A stretch of DNA of 64,000 bases, taken from positions 62,001 to 126,000 of the forward strand of contig NZ_BAAADV010000008.1 of assembly GCF_039522665.1 (NCBI RefSeq), written 5' to 3'. Every line of letters starts with the position of its first letter. Position 1 is the stretch's first letter. Source of the stretch: Natronoarchaeum mannanilyticum. Lineage in GTDB: Archaea; Halobacteriota; Halobacteria; Halobacteriales; Natronoarchaeaceae. Positions 1 to 9,428 of this stretch are shown here, piece after piece. Under the pieces are notes generated by a model. That model had not been told where the DNA came from and did not search any database. It worked only from the letters and a program-made list of their open reading frames with translations. Made by a program: the position numbers and the translations under genes.

Positions 1-585
1 GTCCAGCAGACCGCGGAGGGCAGTTACGTGTTCGTCACCGTGGACGACGCGTCGGTCGAATCCGTCGCGGACGTCGCCGCCGAACTGATTGCCGTCGACG
101 ACGCCCGGCCGATCAGCGCCGACGGATCGGGCGGCGTTCTTCGCTTGAAACTCGCCGAACCGTTTCTCGCGCTGGAACTGGCCGACCACGGCGCCGTCTT
201 CCGCGAGGCGACGGCGGATCCGTCCGCGACGACGCTCGTCGTCGACGTCCCGGGGAGCATCGACGTCCGGACCGTCACCCAGCTCGTCGGCGGGGCGTTC
301 TCGGACGTCGAACTACGCTCCAAACAGTCGATCGACCAGGCGTCGGAACGGACGCTGTACGCTCAGGTCCTCGACGAGCTGACCGACCGCCAGCTCGAGG
401 TCGTCCAGACGGCCTACTACAGCGGTTACTTCGAGTCGCCTCGCGACAGCACCGGCGAGGACGTCGCGGCGACGCTCGACATCTCGCCGCCCGCGTTCTA
501 CCAGCACGTCCGGGCCGCTCAGCGGAAGCTGTTCGCCGCACTGTTCGATGGAAGCCACCATCCCGTCGCCGCGCTCCCCGAGTAG
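1..585 (+). CDS. HTH_10 (bacterio-opsin activator type) regulator, 5' truncated by window
   Basis: The reading frame is open to the first base of the window, so the true start lies upstream and only the last 194 codons are seen. The visible part has a mixed alpha/beta domain, then a C-terminal helix-turn-helix from about the LTDRQLEVVQTAYYSGYF stretch to the end. That layout, with the YFESPR motif and the AATLDISPPAFYQHVRAAQRKL helices, is the HTH_10 domain of Bat-type regulators, very common in haloarchaea. Upstream sensor domains (PAS or GAF) are usual in the family but cannot be seen here. Targets are unknown. A neighbouring zinc-ribbon gene and glutamate dehydrogenase follow on the same strand, but about 120 bases separate them and co-regulation is not shown. 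Confidence 0.85.
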   Translation, partial: VQQTAEGSYVFVTVDDASVESVADVAAELIAVDDARPISADGSGGVLRLKLAEPFLALELADHGAVFREATADPSATTLVVDVPGSIDVRTVTQLVGGAFSDVELRSKQSIDQASERTLYAQVLDELTDRQLEVVQTAYYSGYFESPRDSTGEDVAATLDISPPAFYQHVRAAQRKLFAALFDGSHHPVAALPE

Positions 586-706
586 GTTCAATAACAAACC
601 TTCATATTGGGAACCGGTTCGGTAACGAACAGCCGAATATTCCCTTATACACTTATTATCCTTTGGTAGAGCGACCGGGCACGAACGCCGGCGCTCGCGA
701 CCAACA

Positions 707-850
707 ATGAAAGATGTCAAAGTGGACCCCGGCGAGAAGAGCCCCTACGAATGCTTCGAGTGCGGTAACATCGTCCGGTCGGCGGACAACCCCGACTACT
801 GTCCCGACTGCGGCGGCGAGATGCGCAATCGCCGCACGCCGATCGAGTAA
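707..850 (+). CDS. small zinc-ribbon (rubrerythrin-like domain) protein, 47 aa
   Basis: A 47-codon frame from ATG to TAA, with four cysteines in two pairs (CFECG and CPDCG) spaced like a rubredoxin or zinc-ribbon knuckle. Short proteins of this kind are annotated in haloarchaea as rubrerythrin-like domain proteins and usually carry one metal ion; their function is not established. It ends two bases before the GTG start of glutamate dehydrogenase, so the two are probably cotranscribed. The sequence before it is AT-rich and can hold its promoter. The gene is shorter than most gene-finder cut-offs. Confidence 0.8.
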   Translation: MKDVKVDPGEKSPYECFECGNIVRSADNPDYCPDCGGEMRNRRTPIE

Positions 851-852
851 TC

Positions 853-2160
853 GTGGCTTCCGACTCGGAGGGTAGTCGCGACGGCCAGTCGGCGCCGGCA
901 GCATCGTCGACGTCGTCCGAACCGGAATCCGCCGTCGAGACGGCCCGCCGACAGCTCAAACGGGCCGCCGACCGGCTCGACATCGACCCGAACGTCGTCG
1001 AACGGTTGAGACACCCGACGACGGTCACTGAGGTCACGGTGCCGATCGAGCGCGACGACGGGACCGTCGAGGTGTTCACCGGCTATCGGGCTCAGCACGA
1101 CAGCGTCCGCGGACCCTACAAGGGCGGCCTCCGCTACCACCCCGACGTCACCCGCGACGAGTGCGTCGGCCTCGGGATGTGGATGACCTGGAAGTGCGCG
1201 GTGATGGACCTGCCGTTCGGTGGCGCGAAAGGCGGCATCGCCGTCGACCCGAAGTCGCTCAGCGCCGAGGAGAAGGAGCGGCTCACCCGCCGGTTCGCCG
1301 AGGAAATCCGGGAGGTGATCGGCCCCACGGTCGATATTCCTGCGCCGGACATGGGAACCGACCCGCAGACGATGGCGTGGCTGATGGACGCCTACTCGAT
1401 GCAGCAAGGCGAGACGATCCCCGGCGTCGTGACGGGCAAGCCGCCCGTGATCGGCGGCAGCGAGGGGCGCCAGGAAGCGCCGGGCCGCAGCGTCGCGATC
1501 GTCACCGAGCGGGTCTGCGACCACTACGACCGCCCGCTCGAAGACACCACGGTCGCAGTCCAGGGGTACGGGAGCGTCGGCGCCAACGCCGCCCGTCTGC
1601 TCGACGAGTGGGGCGCCACGATCGTCGCCGTGAGCGACGTCAACGGCGCGATGTACGATCCCGACGGCATCGATACGCAGGCGGTGCCCTCACACGACGA
1701 GGAGCCGGAAGCCGTCACCGACCACGCCGATACGGTGATCGGCAACGACGAGCTCCTGACGCTCGACGTCGACGTGCTGATCCCGGCGGCGCTGGGCAAC
1801 GTCATCACCGAGGCGAACGCCGACGCGATCGCCGCGGATATCGTCGTCGAAGGGGCGAACGGCCCGACGACGTCGACCGGCGACGCGATCCTGGCCGAGC
1901 GGGGCGTCCACGTCGTCCCCGACATCCTGGCGAACGCCGGCGGCGTCACGGTGAGCTACTTCGAGTGGCTTCAGGACATCAACCGGCGCGCGTGGTCGCT
2001 CGAGCGGGTCAACGACGAACTCGAGACCGAGATGCGCGCCGCGTGGCGCGCCGTTCGCGACGAGTACGAACGACGGGACGTCACGTGGCGCGAGGCGGCG
2101 TACGTGGTCGCGCTCTCGCGGATCGCGGAGGCCCACGACGCCAGAGGCCTCTGGCCCTGA
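853..2160 (+). CDS. gdhA: glutamate dehydrogenase (Glu/Leu/Phe/Val dehydrogenase family)
   Basis: Interconverts glutamate and 2-oxoglutarate plus ammonia in the cytoplasm, with NAD(P). The 435 residues match the hexameric family of about 420-430 residues. The substrate-binding segment [11 protein letters not shown] lies at 88-97, the catalytic-lysine segment PFGGAKGG at 121-128 (Lys126), and the dinucleotide-binding GYGSVG at 238-243. The GTG start was chosen because it sits two bases after the preceding zinc-ribbon gene; the first 25 residues are low-complexity and a later start is possible. Cofactor preference cannot be read reliably. Haloarchaea usually carry several paralogues, so this need not be the main assimilatory enzyme. 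Confidence 0.93.
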   Translation: MASDSEGSRDGQSAPAASSTSSEPESAVETARRQLKRAADRLDIDPNVVERLRHPTTVTEVTVPIERDDGTVEVFTGYRAQHDSVRGPYKGGLRYHPDVTRDECVGLGMWMTWKCAVMDLPFGGAKGGIAVDPKSLSAEEKERLTRRFAEEIREVIGPTVDIPAPDMGTDPQTMAWLMDAYSMQQGETIPGVVTGKPPVIGGSEGRQEAPGRSVAIVTERVCDHYDRPLEDTTVAVQGYGSVGANAARLLDEWGATIVAVSDVNGAMYDPDGIDTQAVPSHDEEPEAVTDHADTVIGNDELLTLDVDVLIPAALGNVITEANADAIAADIVVEGANGPTTSTGDAILAERGVHVVPDILANAGGVTVSYFEWLQDINRRAWSLERVNDELETEMRAAWRAVRDEYERRDVTWREAAYVVALSRIAEAHDARGLWP

Positions 2161-2832
2161 GCGGCCTCGATGCCGCTGCCGGACGAGGGGTTCGGCGTCG
2201 ACCCTCACAGTCGTGACACCGAGGCGAGGTCGCGAGTGACTCCGTCGATACGGGTCTACAGATGAACAAGGCGAGTGCCTCGGGGCTTGACCCCGAGGCG
2301 GTTCACAGAACGAGCGCCGTTGCCGACGCGGTTCGACCGATGTAACTTACGGATAATCTATATTTAGGGAAAACAGTCAGTATCGGATAGTATTCCGAGT
2401 GGGAACCGATGTCGGTGCGAACCCGGACCACCGGTTCGGTTGTTCTCCCATATTATGGATCTCAATTTGATCGAAGTTGGTCGTACGTCCGTGATTTGCT
2501 GAAAATACAGGACATTCTGGTAGAAAATCACGATCGTGGCGCGGGTACTGTATCGCCGCGTAACGATCAGAGTGATCCGCTCCGATACCCGGTTTTACGG
2601 GCACAAACCCATGATTCCGGAAGATCAGGTGTGACAGAAATATCGCAGTCGGTTTAGGGTGCTCGTCTACCATCGTCAGTTAGTGCGGCCGGTCTTCTCT
2701 GTTCTACATTATTATAATTTATCGAATGTTAAAGCGCCCACGGCTCGCTTCGAACGTCACCGCGTTCGATCGGTACCGAGGCCGTTTCGTCGGCGATCGA
2801 ACTCCGAACCCGGACGAGCGCGTCCGACTCGA
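2161..2832. other. intergenic region between gdhA and the galactonate dehydratase gene
   Basis: This 670-base gap holds a perfect hairpin at 2277-2299, listed separately, and then AT-richer DNA. Short open frames on both strands between about 2380 and 2670 overlap each other, lack acid-rich composition and match no family I know, so I do not call a gene. Both flanking genes point into or through the gap, so it may hold two terminators. It may also be a worn insertion site. Confidence 0.6.
2277..2299. terminator. perfect 9-bp stem hairpin downstream of gdhA
   Basis: Two nine-base arms, GCCTCGGGG and CCCCGAGGC, flank a five-base loop. No T-run follows, so a classic intrinsic terminator is not shown. 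Such hairpins also occur at the right end of IS200/IS605-group elements in haloarchaea, but no TnpA or TnpB gene lies nearby. The choice between terminator and element remnant is open. Confidence 0.4.
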
Positions 2833-3984
2833 TCACCACTCGGCGACGCTGCCGTCGTCGTGGCGCCAGACTGGGTTGTGCCAGTCGACGTCCTGCTGGG
2901 CCTGCTCGCGAACGTGTGCTTCGTCGACCTCGACGCCGAGGCCGGGCCCGTCGGGAATCTCGACGAACCCGTCCTCGTAGTCGAACACGGAGGGATCAGC
3001 CAGATAGTCCAGCACGTCGCTGGTTTCGTTATAGTGGATGTCGAGGCTCTGCTCCTGGATCAGCGCGTTCGGTGAGCAGGCGTCGACCTGGATGCACGAG
3101 GCGAGCGCGACCGGCCCGAGCGGACAGTGAGGCGCCATCGCGACGTCGTAGGCTTCCGCCATACTCGCGATCTTCTTGACCTCGGTGATCCCGCCGGCGT
3201 GGGAGAGATCAGGCTGAATCAGGTCGACGTGACCGTCCTCGAACAGCTGCTTGAAGTCGAACCGGGAGAACAGCCGCTCGCCCGTTGCGATCGAGGTCGT
3301 CGTGTGCTGGGCGATCTCTCCGAGGTCGTCGAGATGTTCGGGTAGGACGGGCTCCTCCACGAAGAACGGATCGTAGGGCTCGAGCGCTTCAACAAGCCGT
3401 TTCGCCATCGGCTTCGAGACTCGCCCGTGGAAGTCGACGCCGACGTCAACCTCGTCGCCGACTTCCTCACGCACCTCGCGCATCCGATCAGCCGCAGCGG
3501 AGACGGCCGCGGGCGAGTCGATACGCTCGAGTTCGCCCGTTCCGTTCATTTTCAGGGCGGTGAAGCCGGCCTCGACTTTCTCGCGGGCCTGGTCGGCGAC
3601 GTCGGCGGGGTCGTCGCCGCCGATCCACTGATAGACCCGAATCCGGTCGCGGGCCGCGCCGCCCAGCAGGTCGTGGACCGGCGCGCCGTAGTGCTTGCCC
3701 TTGATGTCCCAGAGCGCCTGATCGATGCCCGCGATGGCGGACATGAGGACGGGGCCCCCGCGGTAGAAGCCACCCCGATACATCGCCTGCCAGTGGTCCT
3801 CGATCCGCTGGGGATCTTCGCCCAGCAGGTAGTTGTCCATCAGTTCCTCGACCGCCGTCTTGACGGTCTTCGCGCGGCCTTCGACGACCGGCTCGCCCCA
3901 GCCGACCGTGCCGTCGCTCGTCGTCACTTTCAGAAACAACCAGCGCGGCGGCACCTCGAACAGCTCGTAGTCGGTTACGTGCAT
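2833..3984 (-). CDS. dgoD: D-galactonate dehydratase (enolase superfamily)
   Basis: Dehydrates D-galactonate to 2-keto-3-deoxygalactonate, the second step of the DeLey-Doudoroff galactose route. The protein follows Escherichia coli DgoD closely from end to end, including PPRW.FLK near the start, MYR.GFYRGGP, ALWDIKGK, GVDFHGRVS, FVEEPVLPE, GERLFSRFDFK, LQPDLSHAGGITE-like and APHCPLGP segments, and the C-terminal NP.WRH.D.SVAEW. Metal ligands (the Asp of VDFHG, the Glu of EEP and the Glu of GERLFS) and the catalytic His of APHCPLGP are present. The ATG at 3984 was preferred over an upstream GTG at 4002 because it matches the DgoD N-terminus and suits the TATA-like box near 4017-4026. The length, 383 residues, equals the family norm. 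Confidence 0.93.
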   Translation of the reverse strand: MHVTDYELFEVPPRWLFLKVTTSDGTVGWGEPVVEGRAKTVKTAVEELMDNYLLGEDPQRIEDHWQAMYRGGFYRGGPVLMSAIAGIDQALWDIKGKHYGAPVHDLLGGAARDRIRVYQWIGGDDPADVADQAREKVEAGFTALKMNGTGELERIDSPAAVSAAADRMREVREEVGDEVDVGVDFHGRVSKPMAKRLVEALEPYDPFFVEEPVLPEHLDDLGEIAQHTTTSIATGERLFSRFDFKQLFEDGHVDLIQPDLSHAGGITEVKKIASMAEAYDVAMAPHCPLGPVALASCIQVDACSPNALIQEQSLDIHYNETSDVLDYLADPSVFDYEDGFVEIPDGPGLGVEVDEAHVREQAQQDVDWHNPVWRHDDGSVAEW

Positions 3985-3998
3985 GGCGTGTCTATTGT

Positions 3999-4012
3999 TC
4001 ACTTTTGAGTGA
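3999..4012. promoter_or_regulatory. inverted repeat between TATA box and start of dgoD
   Basis: TCACT and AGTGA arms flank TTTG, lying between an AT-rich TATA-like box (about 4017-4026) and the dgoD start, where a repressor would block initiation. The partner regulator is not known. The IclR protein encoded at 12339 in the same locus is a plausible candidate. Confidence 0.4.
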
Positions 4013-4123
4013 CGGGTTTAATTTTGTTCGGTATCATTTACCGGTCGACAGCCGGGGCCTCGCGACCCCCGGATCTGACGGGACGAGTCCGTTCAGCGCG
4101 TGACGGGCTGCTTTTCTCTCCCC

Positions 4124-6115
4124 TCAGCGCTGTGTTACGGTGACGTCGCCGACCGATCCCGTGACGACTCCGACGTCGAACGCTTCGACGTTCGCATCGC
4201 CGATAACCCAGGTCGCGTCGGTCGGCGCGTCGACCGACACCGGTGAGTCCGAGAAGTTCGTCACCCAGACGTGGCCGTCCCGCTCGGCGATCCGGACGCC
4301 GTCGGGTAGCGGCGGATGGCTCGCGACGCCGGCCCGATCGAGGACCTCCCCGACGACGGCGTCGGCCAGCTCCCGCTCCGGCCAGACGCCGCAGTACGCC
4401 ACGCGCCCCTCACCGCGCTCGGCGTCGACGATCGCAGGCTGCTGATCGCCCGGGCCGCTCGCGTACCGGCCACGGATCGTGGCGTCGTCGGCGTCGAGCC
4501 ACTCGGCCCAAGTTCGGAAGTCGTACTCCTCCCCGTCGAAGGTGACCCGCGTCGGCACCTGCTCCGGGAGGCTCTCGTGCTGGTCGACGGTGGCGCCGAC
4601 GAGATCGGCGAGCGGGCCGGGTTGGGCGTCGACCAGCTTGTTGTGGGGATCCTTCTCGCCGCTCCGGGCGCCGACCAGGAGCTGCCCGCCGCTCTCGACG
4701 TACTCCTCCAGCCGGGCCGCCAGCGCGTCGTCGAGGAGGTACAGCGCCGGCGCGACGACCGCCGCGTACTGGTCGAGGGAGCGCTCCGGGGGAACGGCGT
4801 CGACCTGCACGCCGCGGCGACGGAGCGCCCGGTAGTAGGTGCCCGAGTGGTTCCAGTAGTCGAAGTCGGGCGAATGGGGCTGGATGTTCGTCGCCCAGAG
4901 GTTCTCGTAGCTGTGGAGCAGCGCGACCGGCGCGTCGACCGGGTCGAGATCGAACAGTTCTTCGGCGGCGGCGCTCGCGTCCGCGTACCCGCGATCGGGC
5001 GAGCCGCCCTGCTTACGCAGCCCCGCGTGGTACTGTTCCTGGCCCTCCTGACAGCGTCGCCACCTGAAATACATCACGGCGTCGCCCCCGTGCGCGACCG
5101 CGTGATGGGCCCACAGGCGCATCGCGCCGTCGGCGGGCTGTGGGGCGTGGGGCGGCCAGTTGATGTCGCCCGGTTGCTGTTCCATCACCCAGAACGGCCG
5201 GTCCAGCGCGCCGCGGTAGATGTCGTGGTCGAGACCTATCTGATCGGGGTCGCCGGCGCGCAGTTCCGCGACGGTCGGGTCGTCGGAACGGCGATCCTGA
5301 ACGAATCCGGTCGGGTAGGAGTCCCACGACACCAGATCGAGATCGTCGGCCACATCGTAGGCGTCCAGCGTCGGGAAGTGCCCCATGAAGTTGTGCGTCA
5401 GGAACCAGTCGTCGTCGATATCACGGAGTATCTCGGCCTGTAGGCGGTTGTACTCGACGACGCTGTCGCTGGCGAACCGATAGTACTCGAGCAGTCGCGA
5501 GGGATGGTGTTCGTCGGGCGTCGGACCGGGAGGGTCGATCGCTTCGAAGTCGCCGTACTGCTGGCTCCAGAAGGTCGTTCCCCACTTTTCGTTGAGCGCT
5601 CCGATGTCGTCGTAGCGATCGCCGAGCCACTCGCGAAATGCGTTCGCGCAGTCGTCACAGTAGCATCGAACGGTGCCGTGACAGCCGTACTCGTTGTCGA
5701 GTTGCCATCCTGCGACGTGGGGGTTGTCGGCGTAGCGTTCGGCCATCCGGGTGACGATCCGGTCGGTCTCCTCGCGATAGGCCGCGGAGTTGAAACAGTA
5801 GTGACGACGACTGCCGAACTCCCGCATCGTCCCGTCGAGATCCTCCTGCAGGATCTCGGGGCGTTCGTCGACGAGCCACTTCGGCGGCGTCGCAGTGGGC
5901 GTACAGAGGACGACCTCCATCCCGCGGTCGCCAATCAGTTCGATCGCCTCGTCGAGCCACTCGAAGCCGAACTGCCCGCGTTCGGGCTCGATGCGTCCCC
6001 ACGAGAACTCCCCCATGCGGACGTACTCCAGTCCCGCCGACGCCATCTGGTCGACGTCCCGCTCCCAGCGCTCGCGGGGCCAGTGCTCGGGGAAATAGCA
6101 GACTCCGATCGTCAT
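4124..6115 (-). CDS. bgaH: GH42 beta-galactosidase, BgaH type
   Basis: Hydrolyses terminal beta-D-galactosyl residues. At 663 residues it resembles Haloferax BgaH along its whole length. Domain A is a TIM barrel from the N-terminal GVCYFPEHWPRERW. The acid/base is Glu142 in WQLDNEYGCHG, and the nucleophile is Glu312 in FWVMEQQPGDINW. A zinc site is suggested by Cys151, Cys153 and Cys156 (CYCDDC). The trimerisation domain and C-terminal beta domain follow. No signal peptide is present, so it acts inside the cell on imported oligosaccharides. A TATA box (6137-6145) lies about 25 bases before the ATG, giving a leaderless transcript. It lies between galactonate dehydratase and a sugar ABC importer, all on the minus strand. 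Confidence 0.95.
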   Translation of the reverse strand: MTIGVCYFPEHWPRERWERDVDQMASAGLEYVRMGEFSWGRIEPERGQFGFEWLDEAIELIGDRGMEVVLCTPTATPPKWLVDERPEILQEDLDGTMREFGSRRHYCFNSAAYREETDRIVTRMAERYADNPHVAGWQLDNEYGCHGTVRCYCDDCANAFREWLGDRYDDIGALNEKWGTTFWSQQYGDFEAIDPPGPTPDEHHPSRLLEYYRFASDSVVEYNRLQAEILRDIDDDWFLTHNFMGHFPTLDAYDVADDLDLVSWDSYPTGFVQDRRSDDPTVAELRAGDPDQIGLDHDIYRGALDRPFWVMEQQPGDINWPPHAPQPADGAMRLWAHHAVAHGGDAVMYFRWRRCQEGQEQYHAGLRKQGGSPDRGYADASAAAEELFDLDPVDAPVALLHSYENLWATNIQPHSPDFDYWNHSGTYYRALRRRGVQVDAVPPERSLDQYAAVVAPALYLLDDALAARLEEYVESGGQLLVGARSGEKDPHNKLVDAQPGPLADLVGATVDQHESLPEQVPTRVTFDGEEYDFRTWAEWLDADDATIRGRYASGPGDQQPAIVDAERGEGRVAYCGVWPERELADAVVGEVLDRAGVASHPPLPDGVRIAERDGHVWVTNFSDSPVSVDAPTDATWVIGDANVEAFDVGVVTGSVGDVTVTQR

Positions 6116-6136
6116 ACCAGCTACGAGGCGGGCCAG

Positions 6137-6145
6137 AATTTAAAG
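6137..6145 (-). promoter_or_regulatory. TATA box of bgaH
   Basis: On the minus strand CTTTAAATT lies about 25 bases before the bgaH ATG, the normal haloarchaeal leaderless spacing. The beta-galactosidase can therefore be expressed independently of the transporter genes upstream. Confidence 0.55.
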
Positions 6146-6182
6146 GTTTCCATCGTCCCGCCGGAGGGGTGGAGAGGGCCGA

Positions 6183-7079
6183 TCAGCTGCCCTTCAGGCC
6201 GCCGCTGGCGAGCCCCTCGACGACCCACCGCTGGGCGACCGCGAACAGCAGGATGACCGGCGCCATCGTGATCACCGCCGCGGTGAGCAGCAGATTCCAC
6301 GCGACGGTGTTCTGCGCCTGGAACAGTTGCAGGCCGAACGGCAGCGTCCTGGTCATCGCCGTCTGCGAGAGGACGGACACCAGCAGGTAGTCATTCCAGG
6401 AGAGAATGAACGTGTAGAAGCCGGCGACCGCGATCCCCGGCATCGACAGCGGGACGATGACCCGCCGCAGGATGCTCAGGTGCGAACAGCCGTCCATTTT
6501 GGCCGCTTCGTCGAGCGACTCCGGGATGTCGTCGATGTATCCCTTCAGCAGCCACGTGCCGAGCGGGATCCCGATCACGGAGTGGGCGATCACGAGCCCG
6601 AGTAGCGAATCGACGAGGTTCAGCGAGAACATCAGGAGGTAAAACGGGATCAGAATGAGCACGATCGGAAGCATCTGCGTCGAGAGGAACGCGTACAGCA
6701 GTCCGTTCCGTCCCGGGTAGTCGAACCGGCTCATCGAGTAGCCCGCCAGGACCCCGACGGTCAACACCAACAGCGTCGTCGACGTCGCCACGATCATCGA
6801 GTTGACGAAGTACGTCCGGAAGTCGCCCCGGGAGAGGACGATCTCGTAGTTCCGGAGGGTGAAGTCGCTCGGCGACGGCACGAGTTCCGGCGAGAAGAGG
6901 AACTCTTGGGTGGTGAAGGTGACGATGACCATGTAGATCACCGGCAACAGCAGGAACGAGAAGTACAGCCCCAACACGAGGTAGGCGCCGAGCGCGCGGC
7001 GCGGAGATACGTCTTCGTTGAGCCACGCGTCGATCCGCTGGACGAGATTTCGGTCGTCCGAATCAGTGCTGGTTGCCAT
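6183..7079 (-). CDS. sugar ABC importer permease, MalG type
   Basis: One of two membrane subunits of a carbohydrate importer. The 298 residues hold a cytoplasmic N-terminus and about six transmembrane helices, with the ABC-loop EAA motif (DEAAKMDGCSHLSILRRVIVPLSMPGI region) in the last third, typical of CUT1 MalG/LacG subunits. The ATG begins one base after the stop of the partner permease, so the two are translated from one message. The gene ends about 65 bases before bgaH starts. Substrate cannot be read from the permease itself; flanking alpha- and beta-galactosidases suggest galactosides. Confidence 0.93.
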   Translation of the reverse strand: MATSTDSDDRNLVQRIDAWLNEDVSPRRALGAYLVLGLYFSFLLLPVIYMVIVTFTTQEFLFSPELVPSPSDFTLRNYEIVLSRGDFRTYFVNSMIVATSTTLLVLTVGVLAGYSMSRFDYPGRNGLLYAFLSTQMLPIVLILIPFYLLMFSLNLVDSLLGLVIAHSVIGIPLGTWLLKGYIDDIPESLDEAAKMDGCSHLSILRRVIVPLSMPGIAVAGFYTFILSWNDYLLVSVLSQTAMTRTLPFGLQLFQAQNTVAWNLLLTAAVITMAPVILLFAVAQRWVVEGLASGGLKGS

Positions 7080-7080
7080 G

Positions 7081-7995
7081 TTAGTCGGTCTCCTCCAGTT
7101 TGACGTACACGACCGTGAACGCGAGCATCAGAATCAGCATGACGACCCCGATGCTGGCGCCGTATCCGAGCGCGTACTGCTCGAAGGCCTGCTTGTAGAC
7201 GTACGTGGCCAACACCTCGGTGTTGCCCAGCGGCCCCCCGCCGGTCGAGAGGTACACGACGTCGAAGTTCTTGAACGTGAACGTGACGTGGAGCACGATC
7301 ATGATCATCGACACGTACGATATCTGGGGCAGCGTGATGTACCGGAACCGTTCGAGCGGTCCTGCCCCGTCCAAGCGCGCGGCCTCGTACTGTTCTTCGG
7401 GGATTGAGTTCATCGCAGCCAGGAGCGCGATCGCGTAGAACGGGATGTTCCGCCACACGTGCATGACCACGATCAGCGGAAACGCCACGCCCGGCTCGCC
7501 GAACCAGTAGGTCGTTCGCATTCCGAGGCTGTCGAGGATGATGTTGACCGGGCCGAACCCGTTCTGCATCATGAACTGGAAGATGATGACCATCACGATG
7601 ACGGGCATCACCCAGGTCACCATCGACAGGCTACGGAACACTCCCGCGCCCGGAACCTTCTCTCGGAGAGCCAGCGCCAGCCCGAGTCCGAGGAGGTACT
7701 GGAGCGAGACGACCAGTCCGGTCAACAGGACGGAGTGCCACAGAGCTTCCTTGAACACCGGATCGCCGGCGAGCGCGGCGAAGTTCTGAAGACCGACGAA
7801 CTCCATCTGCCCCGGGTTCAGCAACGACGCCTCGAAAAACGCCAGGTAGATCCCGCGGAGCGTGGGGTACCCGATGATGACCGCGAGGAGCACCGTCGCG
7901 GGAATCGCGAAGGCGTACCCGATCCACGTCTCCGTGAGAAACGACGAAAACTCCTCTTTGTACCGGCTGAATCGCGATTCTGTCTGCGTTGCCAT
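7081..7995 (-). CDS. sugar ABC importer permease, MalF type
   Basis: Partner permease of the CUT1 importer, 304 residues with about six membrane helices and the EAA loop (YEAARLDGAGPLERFRYITLPQI). It lacks the large periplasmic loop of enteric MalF, as is normal outside enterics. It follows the binding-protein gene by seven bases and is followed after one base by the MalG-type gene. This order (binding protein, MalF, MalG) on one strand is the classic sugar-importer operon. Confidence 0.93.
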   Translation of the reverse strand: MATQTESRFSRYKEEFSSFLTETWIGYAFAIPATVLLAVIIGYPTLRGIYLAFFEASLLNPGQMEFVGLQNFAALAGDPVFKEALWHSVLLTGLVVSLQYLLGLGLALALREKVPGAGVFRSLSMVTWVMPVIVMVIIFQFMMQNGFGPVNIILDSLGMRTTYWFGEPGVAFPLIVVMHVWRNIPFYAIALLAAMNSIPEEQYEAARLDGAGPLERFRYITLPQISYVSMIMIVLHVTFTFKNFDVVYLSTGGGPLGNTEVLATYVYKQAFEQYALGYGASIGVVMLILMLAFTVVYVKLEETD

Positions 7996-8002
7996 GTAAG
8001 GA

Positions 8003-9343
8003 TTAGATTTCGCTCTCCAGATCCTGCAGCGCTTCGTGGAACTGTTCGCCGGCGTCGTAGGGATCGGTCCGTCCGTACGCGACCTCCTGCATGTAGGTGT
8101 AGAACTCCTCGCGAACCGGTCCCCAGGTCACTTTCGCGAGCGCTCGACCGGTCGTGAAGATTTCGGTGAGCGGTTGCCAGTTCTCGTTTTCGATCGTCGA
8201 TTCGACGTCCTCGTGAACCGGTGTCATTGCCTTCCCCGCCGCCTCGGGATCCTGCGCCATCCCTTCGCTGAGTGTCTCCGGATGCGCGTACGCCTGGGCG
8301 GCGGCCTTGCCCTTCTCCAGTTGGTCGGAGTGGGTGTTGACCATGACCGGCTTGATTTCGAGGAACGTTCCCCTCGAGGCGCTCTCCGCATGCGCCGGAT
8401 GAGCGATCTGGGTCCTGTTGTTCAGGATGTCTTCTGCCGTATCGCCGCTCTGGATGTTCTCACCGGTCGTCCAGTTCCGCATCCAGGTACCGCTCTCGAC
8501 GAACGCGTAGTTCCCGTTGATGTACCCCGGATCGTTCGTCTGCCAACCGGTCCCCAGATCGTCCGGATCGCCGACGGGATTGTCCGCCGCGTAGATTTGG
8601 TAGTACCAGTTGTCGAAGACCTGCCCAAGCGCGTCGGCGCCGATGTTGAGCTGCCAGCCCTCGCCGTCCGGCACGTACAGCTGGTCCGTGTGCTGGTAAA
8701 TGTGGGTCATCCACTCCTGGAACGAGCGGGTGCCGCCGTCCTGCGTGCAGTTGTGGAATCCGACCACGTCGTCGTACTCCTCGTTGACCATCCGACCGAT
8801 TTCGTGGAGTTCCGCGGCCGTCTCCGGCACGTCCTGCCCGAGCTCGTCGAGGATGTCCTGACGGACGAACAGCGCTCTCGCGTTGCCCTCGTAGGGCAGT
8901 CCGTACAGCGTGTCCTGGTAAGTCACAGCCTCGACGGCGCTGTCGATGTACCCGTCGAAGTAATCGAGATCCTCGGCGAGATCGTCGAGGGGCTCGAGGT
9001 GATTCCCCGCGATGTACTCGGTCAGATGGTTCAGCGTCCCCTCGATCGCGTCGGGGTCGCCGGTACTCGCCCCCGTGAGGAACTTCTGGCGGAGATCCTC
9101 GTAGGCGTAGCGACTGATCTGGAGCTCTCCGTCAGCCAGCTCCTCGTACATCGACTCGAACTTGTTTCGCCACACCGGCTCGGCGCCCTCCGTGTTCGGG
9201 AAGCCGTACTCCCACATGAGCGCCTGATTACTGTTTCCGCCGCCGCGGAGTCCGTTACAACCGGCGAGCCCGGCCGTCGCGCCGACGCCGAGTGCCTTCA
9301 TGATCGACCGTCTGCTACGACCGCTACCAGTGGGTTCGTTCAT
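8003..9343 (-). CDS. sugar-binding lipoprotein of ABC importer (family 1 solute-binding protein)
   Basis: Captures the sugar outside the cell and delivers it to the permeases. The N-terminus has a twin-arginine motif (RRSIMK), a hydrophobic stretch and a lipobox (LAGC, Cys29), so it is a Tat-exported lipoprotein as usual in haloarchaea. The mature part has the two-lobe features of the UgpB/MalE class, including a long acidic surface and GMAQDPEAAGKAMTPV near the C-terminus. At 446 residues it is of normal size. It heads the permease operon, and the ATPase gene lies 85 bases upstream on the same strand. Confidence 0.92.
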   Translation of the reverse strand: MNEPTGSGRSRRSIMKALGVGATAGLAGCNGLRGGGNSNQALMWEYGFPNTEGAEPVWRNKFESMYEELADGELQISRYAYEDLRQKFLTGASTGDPDAIEGTLNHLTEYIAGNHLEPLDDLAEDLDYFDGYIDSAVEAVTYQDTLYGLPYEGNARALFVRQDILDELGQDVPETAAELHEIGRMVNEEYDDVVGFHNCTQDGGTRSFQEWMTHIYQHTDQLYVPDGEGWQLNIGADALGQVFDNWYYQIYAADNPVGDPDDLGTGWQTNDPGYINGNYAFVESGTWMRNWTTGENIQSGDTAEDILNNRTQIAHPAHAESASRGTFLEIKPVMVNTHSDQLEKGKAAAQAYAHPETLSEGMAQDPEAAGKAMTPVHEDVESTIENENWQPLTEIFTTGRALAKVTWGPVREEFYTYMQEVAYGRTDPYDAGEQFHEALQDLESEI

Positions 9344-9428
9344 ATTTAATCCTCGATTTCTGGATTTACTCCGATACTATTTATATCTTTCCCAGGGCGT
9401 CCCGGATATCCGGGGACGAACGCGGCGA

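Noticed and set aside
2409-2657. 82-codon plus-strand frame after gdhA, overlapped by a 98-codon minus-strand frame
   Set aside because: Neither has acidic haloarchaeal composition, a family motif or a promoter placed to suit it.
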